Translations under genes and position numbers: made by a program
Origin: Sarcophilus harrisii
Lineage: Eukaryota; Chordata; Mammalia; Dasyuromorphia; Dasyuridae
Direction: 5' to 3'
NCBI RefSeq assembly: GCF_902635505.1
Contig: NC_045427.1
Location: 213,542,422-213,606,421 of the forward strand
DNA: 64,000 nucleotides
Shown: positions 27,401 through 36,096 of the stretch, piece by piece
Layout of the letters: each line of letters begins with the position of its first letter
How positions within the stretch are numbered: the stretch's first letter is position 1
Notes under the pieces: model-generated
Database searches by the model: none
The model's input: the letters and a program-made list of their open reading frames with translations, nothing else
Told to the model about the DNA's origin: nothing

Positions 27401-30400
27401 GAATGTGTCTTACTTTTGCCTGAGACTTTCAACTTCTCTGAAATCTCAGCAAGTTCTTTCTCTGCATTATTCAACTTTCCAATCTAAAAATATAAAAAAT
27501 AAAAAAGTTTAGCAAGCCAATAATCAGTAAACAATAGTCCATACCCTTTCATCCAGCTATACTACTAGGTCTATACCACTAAAGAGATCAAAGAAAAGGA
27601 GAAAGAACTTACAAGCAGTATTTTAATGATAGAAAAGAACTGGAAAACTAAGAAAGTACCCACCAATTGGGAAATGGCAGAACAAGCTGTTGTTAAATGA
27701 AAGTAATGGAACAAGAAATGAAAAACAGAATAGTCTCAGAGCAAACAAGAAGGAATGCTATGAACTCAAGCAGAATTCATTTATATAATGGCAACATTTT
27801 AAAGAAAAGCAACTTTGAAATACTTGAGAACTCTGATCGATGTAATGACCAACCATGATTCTAGAGGACCAAAGACGAAGCATGCTACTACCCTCCTGCT
27901 AAATAAGTGACAGGCTTAAAATGCACAACGACACAAGCATTTTTGGATAAAGCTTTTGTTTTGCTTGATTATTCATAGTTGTTAAAAAGGTTTTTCCTTT
28001 TCTTTTTAATTATTTAACTGGAAGTAAAGGAATTAAGAGAGAATGAAAATATATATATATATATGATTTTCTTGTTTTCATTTTTTCTAATTATTATATT
28101 CTCTCTCTATATATATATGTCTTGATTTGGAAGATCTTTTTTCTTTGCTTTTTTAAAACTGAAGTTGTACTTACTTCTCAATTTCAACGCATTAAAGTGT
28201 TTTATCATATAACAAATTTAAATACAAATAATGCTATAACTTCTTCCATATTTACCAGTGAATCATAAGTCTCTGGCTTATCATCAATTTTTCCAGCTTT
28301 TTTCATCCTGTTAAGTCGCTTCTTCTCAACCAAGCCAGTTCGATCAAGGAATGTATCATCATCACTGTCATAATAATCTTCATCCTCCCAGTTCTTGGCT
28401 TTCCTTTTTCGAGATACTAAAAGTATAAATAACAAATAAAAAGTGAACATTAGAAAAAAATTTTTAAGGTTTTTTTTTAACTGTCTTTTGTTTTTGTATC
28501 AGTTATTTCTGAAAATACTCTCCCTCCTTACTAGAACAAACTTTCCCCTGTAATAATGAAAATATCTGACACTGTCAATAACTTTCTGTCCTATTAGTTC
28601 TTTTCCTTTCTTCTGAGAATTATTTCATTATCTATTTTTCAGTACATCAATGATTTGGCTACTCATACTACAACTTTCTTTTAGTGATATTTTCATTTGA
28701 ATAGTTGTAATCATTGTGTATATTATTTTTTGTGATCTGTTTATTTCACTCTGCATCAATTCACAGGATAATTCCCATCTTTCTATTGATTCTTGATGCT
28801 CATCATTTCTTACTATACCACAATACTATATTATATTCATACACCAGAGCTTTTTCAAAAGGATGGAAGAAATTAAGGGCAAGCTAGCTTAGATAACAAA
28901 GATATTATAGTTTCATCTTTAACTGTTTTCATAAGAAATGCTGCTAAATGCCATCAGATGCCTTGCCTGATTACTGACCCGCCTCCTGACGTAGCAAACC
29001 CAAAGCATCAAGCATTCGACAGGCTTCCAGGGAGCACTGAATCATTGCTTCCTTTTTCTTTCCTGAGTGAATGGCCTCAGCCACCAGTTGTTTCCCTGAT
29101 GAATCATCCACAGGCAACCTGTAATGGTTGCAAACATCAATGAGGAAAAGGAACTTCATAGGTGATAGTATTTGCCACACATATATAAATGGCTCAATTA
29201 AACAATTCAGCATATTGCCTATTATGGACGAGGCATTGTGCCTCATAAAAAACAGCACATAAAAACACATAAAAAATAGCTTCTGCTCTCAAGAAACTAC
29301 AATTCATTAGATTATAAAAGCATCTTGAGGGGTTTTGCCTCTTTTTTTGCCATAACAGTTCTTGGTATACAGTAGACACTTAATAAATATCTTTTGATTG
29401 TTTGATTATAGGAAGGGAATGGATACAATATGTACATAAAGTCAAACAATATAAAGAAGACTGGGAAGATGAGAGAATGAGAGATATCCTAGACTGCAAT
29501 TCTTCCCCCATTCCAGAAGGTAAAGAGCCAATAATGCAACAAAAATAACAATGACAGGAAGAGAAAAATATAAAGAACCTGAAAAAATTAATTTTTTTAA
29601 AATAGAAAAACAACTTAATACCAGCTCACCAACCACTCAATCTCATCCACTTTCCCCCTCTGCCCATCCCTATGCTGGTCTGGGGCCAATGTCCCTACAT
29701 AGTTTCAGGTACTATCTTTTGGAATTAACTCTGATAGTGGCCCAGAAAGGAACTGATCCCAAAGTGGGCTGAGGCTCATCAATTGGACCACTCCCAAGAA
29801 CTTCAAAGAGGGATAAAATGTAAAGGAGGGAGGAGCCCAAAGGTACAGCACCTGCTACAACTCTTGAGTTATAATTTCTAAAGTTGTAAGAACTAAATAG
29901 TAATATCCAGCTGTAAGTTCTAAATTGTAAGAACTAAATATAGTGTACAGGAGTACATAATAGACATTTAATAAATGTGTTAAATTGTTTAATTGAATCA
30001 AGCCATTCGGATATGTATGGCAACTCTCCAGGAGAAAAACAGTTACCAACACAGATATTTAGAAAAGAATGAGGGCCACAGATTGGTTTCAACCATGATG
30101 CTCTGAATTAAAAAAAGGATAAGGACTGGGATAAAGGAACAAAAGAATAAGAAACACCTTTACTACAAAACTATCACTAAGGAAAATCAGCAGTGATTGA
30201 TTAAAAATAGATTAAAATTTTACCAAGAAGGAAAAATAAACAAATATTTGAAGCATCAATCAACCCATAAGCATTTATTAAGCATCTACTGCTATGGATG
30301 CAAAAAAAAAAAAGCAAAAGATAATTCAGATCCTGACCTCCTGGAGCTCAAAATAGAGGACACAACATGCAAACAAACATTTTACACAAAGAAAATTATA

Positions 30401-33400
30401 TCCAGGATAAATATGAAATAATAAAGAGAGAAGGCACTACAATTAATAGGGATAGGAGAGGCTTCTAGTAAAAGATGTGATTTTAGTTTGGACTAAAAGA
30501 AGCAAAGAAAGTCAGTAGGTAGAATGGAAAAGGAATAGCATTCCAGATCTTCAAGACAACCAGAAAAATGTTCAGAGCTGAAACATGGCCATATCTTGTC
30601 TGCAGAATAGCCAAGAGGCCAGTGTCACTGAAACAAAGAATATATGTCTAGGGAAAAAAAGTGTAAAAAGATTAGAAAAGTAGGAGGAGGCTAGTTTATG
30701 AAAATGGAGTCTAATCTACAAAAATGTCATTTTCATAGAGGAATATATTACAACAAACAGTCAAAATCAAGATTTTATAAATAGTTCTTAAAGATCCTCT
30801 GAAACAACAATAAAGCAGCCTTATGAACCTTCAGATTGATTTAGAAGAGCAATGAATTAAGTGAAAATTTAAAAGAAATAATGACAGAAATAAGAACTAA
30901 CAATGAAGAAACCAGCAAGTACCAAAAGAAACTAGAGCATTAAAGAAAGGCAGGAATGATGTAGTTAAATAACTATAATCTCTGGGGGAAGAAAACAACA
31001 GAATTGCAGGGGCAGAAGAAAAATTAAATGAACAAAATCAAAATGTATACAAAGTTATATAAAAATTATTTCAAGAGGCAAAGCATACTTGTTATGGGCC
31101 AGAATTCTGAACTTGAAAAGATGCTTACAAGGTACTAAGTGGAATTGAGGAGACAATGGTTATCCAGTTTAACATGGTTCAGTATGATTTGATTTAATCC
31201 TATAACAAATAATGGTTTCCTAGTGATATAATGACTGGTTTATACTCAGTGTAGAGCAAATAAACTGGGAGCCTCAGCTAGGTTCACTCAGATACACAGA
31301 GAGGCAGAGGCAGAGAAAACAAAGGACTGGAGGTAGGAGTTTAAGCTCTCAGAACCAAGGGGAGAAATTCAATTTGATCTTCGATCTTCCTGGTGGCTAG
31401 CCTGGCCTCCTGCACTTCCCCTACTAAGATCAAGGCCAGACTGAAAAGCTCTCCAGAAAAGCTACCCAGCATCAGGCAAGGAGACAATAAATATTTCTGG
31501 ACTTTAACACCTGGCTGTCATTATGGTGATTACTGAACTGAAACGAAGGCTGCCCCAAAGACCTTCAGAGAAAATGAACTAAGAACATTACACATACTAA
31601 TAATGGGAAGATCACAAAAGGATTCCTATATCAACTAGCTGGTGAGTTCTTCAAAGGAAGTTAGAAATTTGATGAATGGGAAGTAAGAAATTATAATCCA
31701 AACATGGGGACCATCAGAGATGAGATATCAAAGGTCAAATATAGGAAATAGCTAGTTTAACAGTGTGATAGGAAAAGAAATTGTATAAAGGGAAATAGTA
31801 TAAAGAAAAGATGAAAAGAAATAGGTTGATAATTTTGAATTTTATACTAGAGGTAACAGGAAGTGAATAAAGATATTAGAGTAAGCTGAGTTAAAAGATC
31901 AGGGCTATAGTTTAAGAATATCAATTTGGTGACTATATGAAAAATCAATCAAAAAAAGGAACAGCTAGTTCTCAGTTTGTTTTTCCTACTCGCTACTATA
32001 ATGCTTTAAATTCCCCCCAAAGAAAAGTAAAACCCCATACATGGAGGTAAAATACAATAAATACTTATGAAATACCAAAACCCAAACTCAGAACTAACTT
32101 CTTTTATAAATCTAGTACTCTTAAAATTCTTATTTAGGACTATAAGTAAAGTTTAAAAGCAATTAACTTGTAAAGGGAAATGGGAAGAACACATACCTAA
32201 CTCTGCAAAGCCAGGTACTGTGTCCCTGTTCATCATATTCATATTCTAATTCTTCTCCTACAAAGGAAGGGAGAAAAAGAGAGATTTGTAATAACTGAAA
32301 ATAACTTACTACACAAAATTCAGTTATTAGTTGAAATTGTTATACCAGAGGAAGAAAATAAAAAGTTAATCCTATCTAAAATATATTTTTAACCACATGA
32401 AATTACCACATATGATGGGAATTACAGAATATTACTGGCTAAGAAACAGAAATTCCTAAGAACTTGATTCAATTTCCCCAATATTAATGTTTTCTGCTAA
32501 GGATCTTGATTCAAATCTTTTTGAATATCAAAAAATATTCACCATATAAACCTTTTTGACTGCAAGGCTTTTGAGGACATCTTTCTCATCTAATCTAAAC
32601 TTTTATATCCCCAGTACTTAGCGAAATACTAGGTAAACAGTAGGTATTTAAATGTTTGCTGAAATTAATTATTGTCAAACCCAGAAGCAGCACACTATCT
32701 TTGAAGGAACAGGTAAAGACTTAACTATTAAGCAGAATTTGAGCAGTTATACAGCATATACAGGGAAAATAGAATTTAAGACATTTTAACGTATGGCATT
32801 AAATTAGAATCTAGGGTATAGGATATGCACAACTTCTATTATCAAAAGTTATTTCACAGACCTTCTCTTTCAAAGAACCCCTGCAGAGCCTTTTTGGGAT
32901 CCTTTATATAAAATGCTTCACGTTCTTGTTGAAACTCTATAACAATGGGGTTCTCTTCAACTTCATCTTCAATAGCATCTTCTCCTGCAGGAGAGGGGTT
33001 AGGGGTAGAATAAATCAGAGAACATCAGATATATTATTTAAGCAGGAAGAAAAAACAAATGGAAAATCTCACCAAAATCACATATCTTATTTCAATAAAG
33101 AAGGGTTAGGCTATACAAAATTGAGATAATAAATGATAATTCTCACCACAAATATCAAATGTGTTCCATTCATCAATATCTTAACAAAACCAGGAGGAAA
33201 ATGGTACAAGGGGCAGGCCAAAGAAGTATAGCCTTTTAGGTGAAGTAGGTAAGTGCTATGAAAAAACTCACACCCATTTCAAAAAGAAAAAAAAAAAAAA
33301 TTAAAAACCATTCATTTACCAATTTGCCTTCAGGAAAAAGTCTAAATTTTTTAATTTAGCAATCTCAGGCATATCTCTACAACTTCCCTAAAATAGGAGT

Positions 33401-35690
33401 TTACTGGAATAGATTGTCGAATAGAACTGCCAATGTTTTCTCAAATTTCCCAATTGGTATGCCCTCACATTCTCTCATTTTAAATCCTACCTTGATTTTA
33501 AAACCCAACTGCTTTGAAGCATTCCCCAAATGTTCAAGTCGTCAACTCCTGCAAGCATACTGTTCATGTTATTTATTTGATATATATATATAGGACAGCT
33601 TATGTTGCTATTTTTCTTTTTATGCACATACATATTTTGTATCCCTAGTGCCTAGCAGAGTGTCATGACACAGTAGATATTGGGAAGTTCCTTGATGCTA
33701 TTCAGAGATGAAAAGAATTAAATAACTTCTCTAGGTCCCATCTGTAAGATGAAGAGTTTGACCTAAATGATCTTCAAAGTCTTTTCCGGCTCTATGATTC
33801 CATAAAATATGCTGAAAATATCCTCTATATAAACATACAAATGCAAAGGAAAATTTTAGTATTTATATTGGATTCCTTTATGCACATATTCAATGATGAC
33901 AAAAAGGAAAAAAAAAATTTTTGGTAGAAAGTCCTTACATTCATAGAATCAAAGCTGAAAGAGAGTCCTCTCTTACTGCGGATGAGGATACTGAGGATTA
34001 GATAAGTGGCAGAGCCAAGTTTTGAACTCCCAATGTTAGTTCTCTTTCTACTACAAAAAATTGCTTCTCCATGTCCGTAAAGGGACACAAACTCCGACCA
34101 AAAACACATGGGTCTTTTTACACAATGTGCTATTTACTTCACGGTCATAAAATCTTTCATTCTTCAATTTCCTCTGGTTTACTCTACCACAAATAAGGGC
34201 ATTCTCCTGAGAAGATGATCATTTGGACGTGGGATCCAGAATTTAAATAATTGCATTAGGTCCCTTGCCTATATACTAAGGACAGAATTCTTAAGGTCAC
34301 TTACTCCAACACTTTCATTTTACAAATGGCGAAACTGAGGCTCAGGGTTTAAGTGACTTGCTAGAGGAACGTGTTCAGACAATCTATAACCCAAGCGAAT
34401 TCTCATGAAGTTTTATTCACAGCAGGACTATTACTCTCATTGTAAATTAGTTCTGGATCTGTTGGCAGCTGGGTGACCCTCGGGCACACTAAGGGGGCCA
34501 GTTTTCTCGTTTTAAAAGCGGGCATAACAATAGTCACTCCCCCATACTCCACAGTTCAAAGCGCTCAGTGTGAGGACCAAATGGATATTATGTCCCTTTC
34601 AGACAAGTATGAGATACACTTAACAATTCGCTTTAAAAAAATTCGGACTTCCTTTTTTCTAATAGCTTTCATTTCTTACCCATTCCCCAAGTACAGCCCA
34701 TCTCAATGTCCTGACTACTAGTTCTCGTCTCTTCTGGGGCATCTGTCTCCTCTTCCTCGTCCGAGTCTTCCCCCAACATCTTCTTCTCTAATTGCATCCG
34801 CTGCTGCTTTCGCAAAGCCTTCAACTGAGTCACCGTCAGCTCGGATTCTGCCTCCTTATCCTCTTCTGGTCCCTGTTGAGCCAAGTAAAACAATCCCTTT
34901 AGGATGCGGGGGCAGGAGCCGTGGGGAATTCTGTCTAGGAACGCAAGGCCCCACTTTGGGGAGGCGCGCCGGGCCCGCGGGGCCGCGGACTTCTCTTTAC
35001 CTGCAGGACGAAGAGCCGGGTGCTCCCCCCAAAGCGGAGGACGTGGCCCACGCGGACGCGGCAGTAGGTGCGCGGCGGCACGCGAGCTTTGTTGAGGAAG
35101 GTGCCGTGGGTGCTTCCCAGGTCGTACAAGTAGAAGCCGGGTGCGCCGGGGTCTCCTTCCCCCGCCGGGCCCGGCGCCCGGTGCTGCAGCACGGCGTGGA
35201 AGCGGGACACCGAAGGGTGCTCCAGGAGCACGTCGCAGCCGGGCAGCCGCCCGAACACGCAGCGGCTCCGGCCCGCCAGGCTGCGGTTGTCTAGGATGGT
35301 CCCGCCCTTTAGGGTCTCCAGGCTGTAGGGAGCGTCGGGAGGGCCTCCCCATTCGGGCTCCTTGTAGGGGGGAGCCGCAGCGGGGCCTCCAGCCGGAGGA
35401 GCCCCAGTCGCTGCCCTGGCCTGCCGCGGCTTGCCCTCGGCGGGGGGCCCGGGTCCGGGGTCCTCCCCGACGTCTCGCCGCCGGGCCGGCCGGGCGCCCT
35501 GCTCTCCGAGACCGCCGGCCGGCGGAGGCTCCTTTTTCTCCTCTCTCCGCTTCTCCCGCGCCCGGGGGTCGGGGCCCGGGGCACGGTCTCCCGGGCCCGG
35601 GGCATGATCTCCCGGGCCCGGGGGCAAGGGCAGGACCGGCTTCTTGAAGTCCTCCTCGGGGGGCTCGGAACGGGGCCCCAGCTCCGCCAT
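12374..35690 (-). CDS. SLC4A1AP: Kanadaptin gene, complete coding region in 14 exons
   Basis: Coding exons in transcript order, read high to low: 35690-35001, 34872-34680, 32984-32862, 32257-32197, 29118-28979, 28416-28256, 27483-27414, 23691-23505, 21665-21554, 20043-19821, 17244-17152, 16217-16156, 12759-12690, 12423-12374. All junctions are GT-AG and together give 2235 bases, 744 residues plus stop, close to the human length (about 742 in the form I recall). The protein has a proline-rich disordered N-terminus (1-120), an FHA domain (about 125-230), a dsRNA-binding-like fold (about 350-402), a charged middle with coiled-coil-like stretches (404-560), an Glu11 tract (600-610) and a conserved C-terminus ending in NEKYGY. 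Kanadaptin is mainly a nuclear protein. Its name comes from a reported interaction with the AE1 anion exchanger, and spliceosome association has been suggested; its exact role is unsettled. The start sits in the context gagATGgcg. The gene is head to head with SUPT7L. Confidence 0.95.
12690..12759 (-). CDS. SLC4A1AP: SLC4A1AP coding exon 13
   Basis: Encodes IPQILSSKYPEDDPDYCVWV and PPE, nearly identical to human. Donor GTGTGT. Confidence 0.95.
13100..14720 (+). mobile_element. Old L1 3' sequence in SLC4A1AP intron 12
   Basis: 13160-13480 and 13770-14720 read as the end of an older L1 ORF2 and its 3' UTR on the plus strand, antisense to the gene: 'caatggataagtgatcaaaa', 'catcaattggggaatggcta', 'gatggaatattattgttcta', then a T-rich 3' UTR. 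The part near 13480-13770 is unassigned and GA-rich. A younger SINE interrupts it at 13895-14040. Confidence 0.65.
13895..14040 (+). mobile_element. Marsupial tRNA-derived SINE (WSINE type) inside the old L1
   Basis: Clear copy: 'ggggcagctaagtggcacaa', 'gagttcaaatatggcctcag', 'gtgtgaccctgggcaagtca' and the tail 'cttaaccccaattgcctcac'. A perfect target-site duplication aaaaaaggaaatg lies at 13882-13894 and 14041-14053. Insertion into the L1 shows the SINE is the younger of the two. Confidence 0.92.
14755..15390 (-). mobile_element. Older L1 3' end, reverse orientation
   Basis: Antisense of an L1 3' UTR and ORF2 end: 'ttcatcatgaattctttgga', 'cacaataatattccatcaaa', 'taccacaatttgtataacca'. It is a different 3' UTR subfamily from the copy at 4103-5160, but like those near 3.1, 24.8 and 52.4 kb. 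Confidence 0.65.
15391..16155. other. Intron sequence with ancient repeat pieces
   Basis: 15400-15550 resembles a MIR core ('ctcattttacaaaggagaaaa'-like). 15720-15830 resembles an ancient interspersed repeat also seen near 30.45 kb ('gaaggcattccagacatag' against 'ggaatagcattccagatctt'). A short TG run lies at 15849-15860. No exon apart from the flanking kanadaptin exons. Confidence 0.35.
16156..16217 (-). CDS. SLC4A1AP: SLC4A1AP coding exon 12
   Basis: 62 bases encoding SKNSCKQSKEVLKKAAGPSK, the counterpart of the human SKNEYEKSRGELKKKKTPGP region. Donor GTACGT. Confidence 0.88.
16218..17151. other. SLC4A1AP intron 11, no nameable element
   Basis: Apart from the splice signals, this 934-base intron shows no nameable repeat or RNA gene. 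The open frames across it are short and unsupported. Confidence 0.4.
17152..17244 (-). CDS. SLC4A1AP: SLC4A1AP coding exon 11
   Basis: Encodes ETESLGQPSQEGPNRGCPES and EGEAPAQEESS, a fast-evolving linker aligning only loosely with human. It is supported by frame continuity on both sides, a clean CAG acceptor with a poly-T tract, and a GTAAGC donor. Confidence 0.85.
17930..18010. mobile_element. Possible hAT-like MITE fragment
   Basis: 'gttaaatcttttttgtgtgt' and 'gccatggatcccttctgag' resemble the end of the DNA element seen at 5573-5815. Too short for a firm call. Confidence 0.35.
18430..18700 (+). mobile_element. Ancient CR1/L3-like repeat
   Basis: 'cctcagaggctacctagtac', 'gaggttaaccaaactttgat', 'cattctatttctggacatc' and 'gaatccctcttctgcc' form a pattern I know from a widespread ancient mammalian repeat. 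Related pieces are at 38720-38780 and 49040-49110. The family name is uncertain. Confidence 0.4.
19275..19692 (-). mobile_element. hAT-Charlie-like MITE, split by a SINE
   Basis: The left end 'agttctcaaagtgtgatcc' and the right end 'gagacccaaaagtttgagaa' are imperfect inverted copies of one another. The interior ('ccacataaaagttctttggg') is typical of non-autonomous Charlie-group elements. A SINE lies inside at about 19400-19560. Confidence 0.6.
19400..19560 (+). mobile_element. SINE inside the MITE
   Basis: 'agctgtgtgaccctggacaa', 'ccgtttcctcatctgtagag' and 'gaactggagaaagaaatagc' mark the composite marsupial SINE also found in reverse at 9105-9325. 5' part degraded. Confidence 0.6.
19821..20043 (-). 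CDS. SLC4A1AP: SLC4A1AP coding exon 10 (acidic tract)
   Basis: Encodes KLPPKRPALPPSLIKMKDEP followed by 11 consecutive Glu (residues 600-610) and a poorly conserved acidic region. The Glu run is coded by a mixture of GAA and GAG, and its length is expected to vary between species. Donor GTAACT. Confidence 0.95.
20747..20881 (-). mobile_element. Marsupial tRNA-derived SINE
   Basis: Reverse copy running from 'gctgaggcaattggggttaa' to 'ctatccactgtactacctag'. A perfect 12-base target-site duplication gaaaatatcttt is at 20735-20746 and 20882-20893. Lies in SLC4A1AP intron 9. Confidence 0.92.
21554..21665 (-). CDS. SLC4A1AP: SLC4A1AP coding exon 9
   Basis: Encodes TENQAENVENKPKKL and TLPLFGAMKGGSKFKLKTGT, the latter identical to human. 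Again a poly-T tract precedes the acceptor (A16 on the plus strand from 21671). Donor GTAAGT. Confidence 0.95.
21666..22649. other. SLC4A1AP intron 8, left part
   Basis: A poly-A tract next to exon 9 forms its splice acceptor pyrimidine tract. A MIR-like core word lies near 22125 ('acagatgaggaaaatgaggg'). The remainder is unassigned. Confidence 0.4.
22650..23200 (+). mobile_element. L2-type LINE 3' region
   Basis: 'ctccctattacagctagaat', 'tgggcttcttgctgttcttc', 'cctttgcactggctcactcc' and 'gaaacttgactcaagtgcta' match in order the 3' region of L2. Heavily diverged, no open frame. Confidence 0.6.
23505..23691 (-). CDS. SLC4A1AP: SLC4A1AP coding exon 8
   Basis: Encodes LSESTPQDSLDAFMTEIKSG, then STLDGVSRKKLHLRTFELRK, and on to LVKPTEMPEL, a highly conserved block. 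Its polypyrimidine tract is unusually long because a poly-A/GAA tract on the plus strand (23697-23730) abuts the acceptor. Donor GTGAGT. Confidence 0.95.
24640..24772 (-). mobile_element. Marsupial tRNA-derived SINE, diverged
   Basis: Reverse copy: 'cagggtcatatagctagtaa', 'gaactcaggttctcctgact', 'tacattgcaccatccagctg'. No duplication identified. Confidence 0.75.
24780..25025 (-). mobile_element. L1 3' UTR fragment, reverse
   Basis: Begins with a T10 run (the tail). It contains 'gatccacattcagtatccag' and 'ctctggatgcaaatagctct', which recur in the 3' UTR at 52.5 kb. Truncated inside the 3' UTR; lies in SLC4A1AP intron 7. Confidence 0.65.
25510..25640 (+). mobile_element. SINE fragment, strongly diverged
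   Basis: 'ctgagtcaagaagctctgag' and 'ctacctgtgtgaccatgggc' correspond to the middle and end of the tRNA-derived SINE body. Confidence 0.4.
25915..26060 (+). mobile_element. MIR fragment
   Basis: 'tggatgaccttgagcagatc', 'ctcagtttcctcatctgtaa' and 'ggtgctttccattccaactc' follow the standard MIR order. Confidence 0.75.
26061..27413. other. SLC4A1AP intron 7, right part
   Basis: AT-rich, no exon found. 26460-26520 and 26640-26870 contain old L1-like words ('gcatcatgagatagcacctac', 'gacaaaaatggaaaac'), suggesting a degraded plus-strand L1. Nothing else can be named. Confidence 0.35.
27414..27483 (-). CDS. SLC4A1AP: SLC4A1AP coding exon 7
   Basis: Encodes IGKLNNAEKELAEISEKLKV, corresponding to the human VAKLNDAERELSEISERLK helix, a probable coiled coil. 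Donor GTAAGA. Confidence 0.93.
27530..28040 (+). mobile_element. Old L1 3' end in SLC4A1AP intron 6
   Basis: 'cctttcatccagctatacta', 'cccaccaattgggaaatggc', and the closing T-rich UTR mark an older L1 end on the plus strand, antisense to the gene. Diverged, with no duplication seen. Confidence 0.6.
28256..28416 (-). CDS. SLC4A1AP: SLC4A1AP coding exon 6
   Basis: Encodes SRKRKAKNWEDEDYYDSDDD followed by TFLDRTGLVEKKRLNRMKKA, with a basic nuclear-localisation-like stretch (RKRK) next to an acidic stretch. Ends in frame at a GTAAAT donor. Confidence 0.95.
28480..28860 (-). mobile_element. Old L1 3' end in SLC4A1AP intron 5
   Basis: 'gtttatttcactctgcatca', 'ctatattatattcatacacc' are the antisense of an L1 ORF2 end. 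Same orientation as the gene. Boundaries approximate. Confidence 0.5.
28979..29118 (-). CDS. SLC4A1AP: SLC4A1AP coding exon 5
   Basis: Residues 357-402. It encodes LPVDDSSGKQLVAEAIHSGK and then KKEAMIQCSLEACRMLDALG, the core of the dsRNA-binding-like domain, almost unchanged from human. Donor GTCAGT. Confidence 0.95.
29119..31083. other. SLC4A1AP intron 4, left part
   Basis: Nothing coding. 30255-30380 and 30430-30660 match in style an ancient interspersed repeat ('aagcatttattaagcatcta', then 'gagaggcttctagtaaaaga', 'ggccagtgtcactgaaacaa'); family not named. 29890-29950 has a locally repeated word pair ('ttgtaagaactaaatag'). Confidence 0.35.
31090..31592 (+). mobile_element. Solo LTR of an endogenous retrovirus (class II-like)
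   Basis: A 503-bp element that begins TGTTATGG and ends ATTACA, as LTRs do. It is flanked by a perfect 6-bp target-site duplication catact (31084-31089 and 31593-31598). A polyadenylation signal lies at about 31484 within 'ggagacaataaatatttctg'. No internal retroviral sequence follows, so this is a solo LTR left after recombination. The 6-bp duplication favours a beta-retrovirus-like (ERVK) family. It lies in SLC4A1AP intron 4 in antisense orientation. Confidence 0.85.
32197..32257 (-). CDS. SLC4A1AP: SLC4A1AP coding exon 4
   Basis: A 61-base exon encoding EELEYEYDEQGHSTWLCRV. It starts the dsRNA-binding-like fold that continues in exon 5. Donor GTATGT. Confidence 0.93.
32258..32861. other. 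SLC4A1AP intron 3
   Basis: 604 bases. 32550-32660 resembles an L2-type 3' tail ('gcaaggcttttgaggacatc', 'tatatccccagtacttagcg'). No other element recognised. Confidence 0.4.
32862..32984 (-). CDS. SLC4A1AP: SLC4A1AP coding exon 3
   Basis: Encodes EDAIEDEVEENPIVIEF, then QQEREAFYIKDPKKALQGFF, matching human kanadaptin. The donor is GTCTGT, a poor match to consensus, but reading frame and homology leave no better choice. Confidence 0.93.
32985..33654. other. SLC4A1AP intron 2, left part
   Basis: No exon or named element. 33420-33560 resembles a degraded L2-like piece. The poly-A run is at 33286-33300, and a short TA run lies at 33578-33592. Confidence 0.3.
33655..33800 (+). mobile_element. 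MIR-type fragment
   Basis: 'tagcagagtgtcatgacaca' followed by 'tcccatctgtaagatgaaga', 'aatgatcttcaaagtctttt' and 'cggctctatgattc' is the MIR 3' half. Diverged. Confidence 0.55.
34290..34400 (-). mobile_element. MIR core fragment
   Basis: 'cattttacaaatggcgaaac', 'tgaggctcagggtttaagtg' and 'acttgctagagg' carry the MIR core. Orientation uncertain because only the core is left. Confidence 0.5.
34680..34872 (-). CDS. SLC4A1AP: SLC4A1AP coding exon 2
   Basis: Residues 231-294 plus one base. It opens with GPEEDKEAESELTVTQLKAL and ends in GCTWGM, nearly identical to the human protein. It is separated from exon 1 by an intron of only 128 bases. The donor is GTAAGA. Confidence 0.95.
35001..35690 (-). 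CDS. SLC4A1AP: SLC4A1AP coding exon 1 (N-terminus and FHA domain)
   Basis: Residues 1-230. Residues 1-120 are rich in Pro, Gly, Ala, Arg and Glu and are clearly disordered. From about residue 121 comes the FHA fold: PYSLETLKGGTIL, then FGR (147-149), HPSVSRFHAVLQH (158-170) with the Ser and His typical of the phosphothreonine-binding loop, and LGSTHGTFLNK (191-201). The first exon ends after Gln230 at a GTAAAG donor. Codons are extremely GC-rich because the exon lies in the promoter CpG island. The first 120 residues match human only in patches, as expected for this region. Confidence 0.95.
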
Positions 35691-35929
35691 CTCCGAGGAG
35701 TCCGATATTTAATAGTGTCCGCCGGAAATCAGACCCCGGGAGCTCTAAGTTCCCGCCCCGGCTTCCAGCTCTCCGCGGGGAGGGCGGCACGGGAGTTTGC
35801 CAGCTTCAGTAACCGCACCCGCTCCCTCCGCCTCACCGACCGGACCGAGCTAAAACTCGAATGCCGTGGAAGGAAAGGCGAAGTCCGGGGAAGGGAAGAC
35901 GTCTTTACGTGTTGCAATGCCGGGTGACG

Positions 35930-35937
35930 ACTTCCGG
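35930..35937 (-). promoter_or_regulatory. ETS-family site next to a CRE-like half site
   Basis: acttccgg, the reverse complement of the ETS core ccggaagt, follows directly after tgacg at 35925-35929. Such pairs are common in divergent housekeeping promoters. A second ccggaa lies near 35722. Binding is inferred from the words only. Confidence 0.5.
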
Positions 35938-35939
35938 CG

Positions 35940-36096
35940 GCCGCCTCCGACGAGTAAAGAGGAGTTTCCGTCAGCTCCCGAGTGCGGGGGGCGCTGTTCT
36001 GGCTCCTCCGCGCAGCGTCCCCGGCCGTGCTTTCTCTCCGGGGCTTCAGGGCCCTGCTGAGGCCCGCTCGGACGTCGGCTGCTCCCCCGGAAACCG
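35940..36096 (+). other. SUPT7L: Candidate SUPT7L untranslated exon 1
   Basis: A plausible donor (aaaccg|gtaact) follows 36096 in the CpG island, and a matching acceptor lies at 39090. The transcript start is not visible in sequence; 35940 is an estimate. Other leader exons or donors are possible. Confidence 0.35.

Noticed and set aside
35141-35647. A 168-codon open frame on the plus strand opposite kanadaptin exon 1
   Set aside because: Antisense shadow of GC-rich codons. Composition is Arg/Pro/Gly/Ala with no domain, and the minus strand has homology-supported coding in the same place.
34669-35790. A 373-codon open frame on the minus strand across the CpG island
   Set aside because: It is mostly out of frame with the true kanadaptin exon 1 and reads through intron 1. 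Only its end (exon 2) is real coding sequence. GC-rich DNA gives long chance frames.
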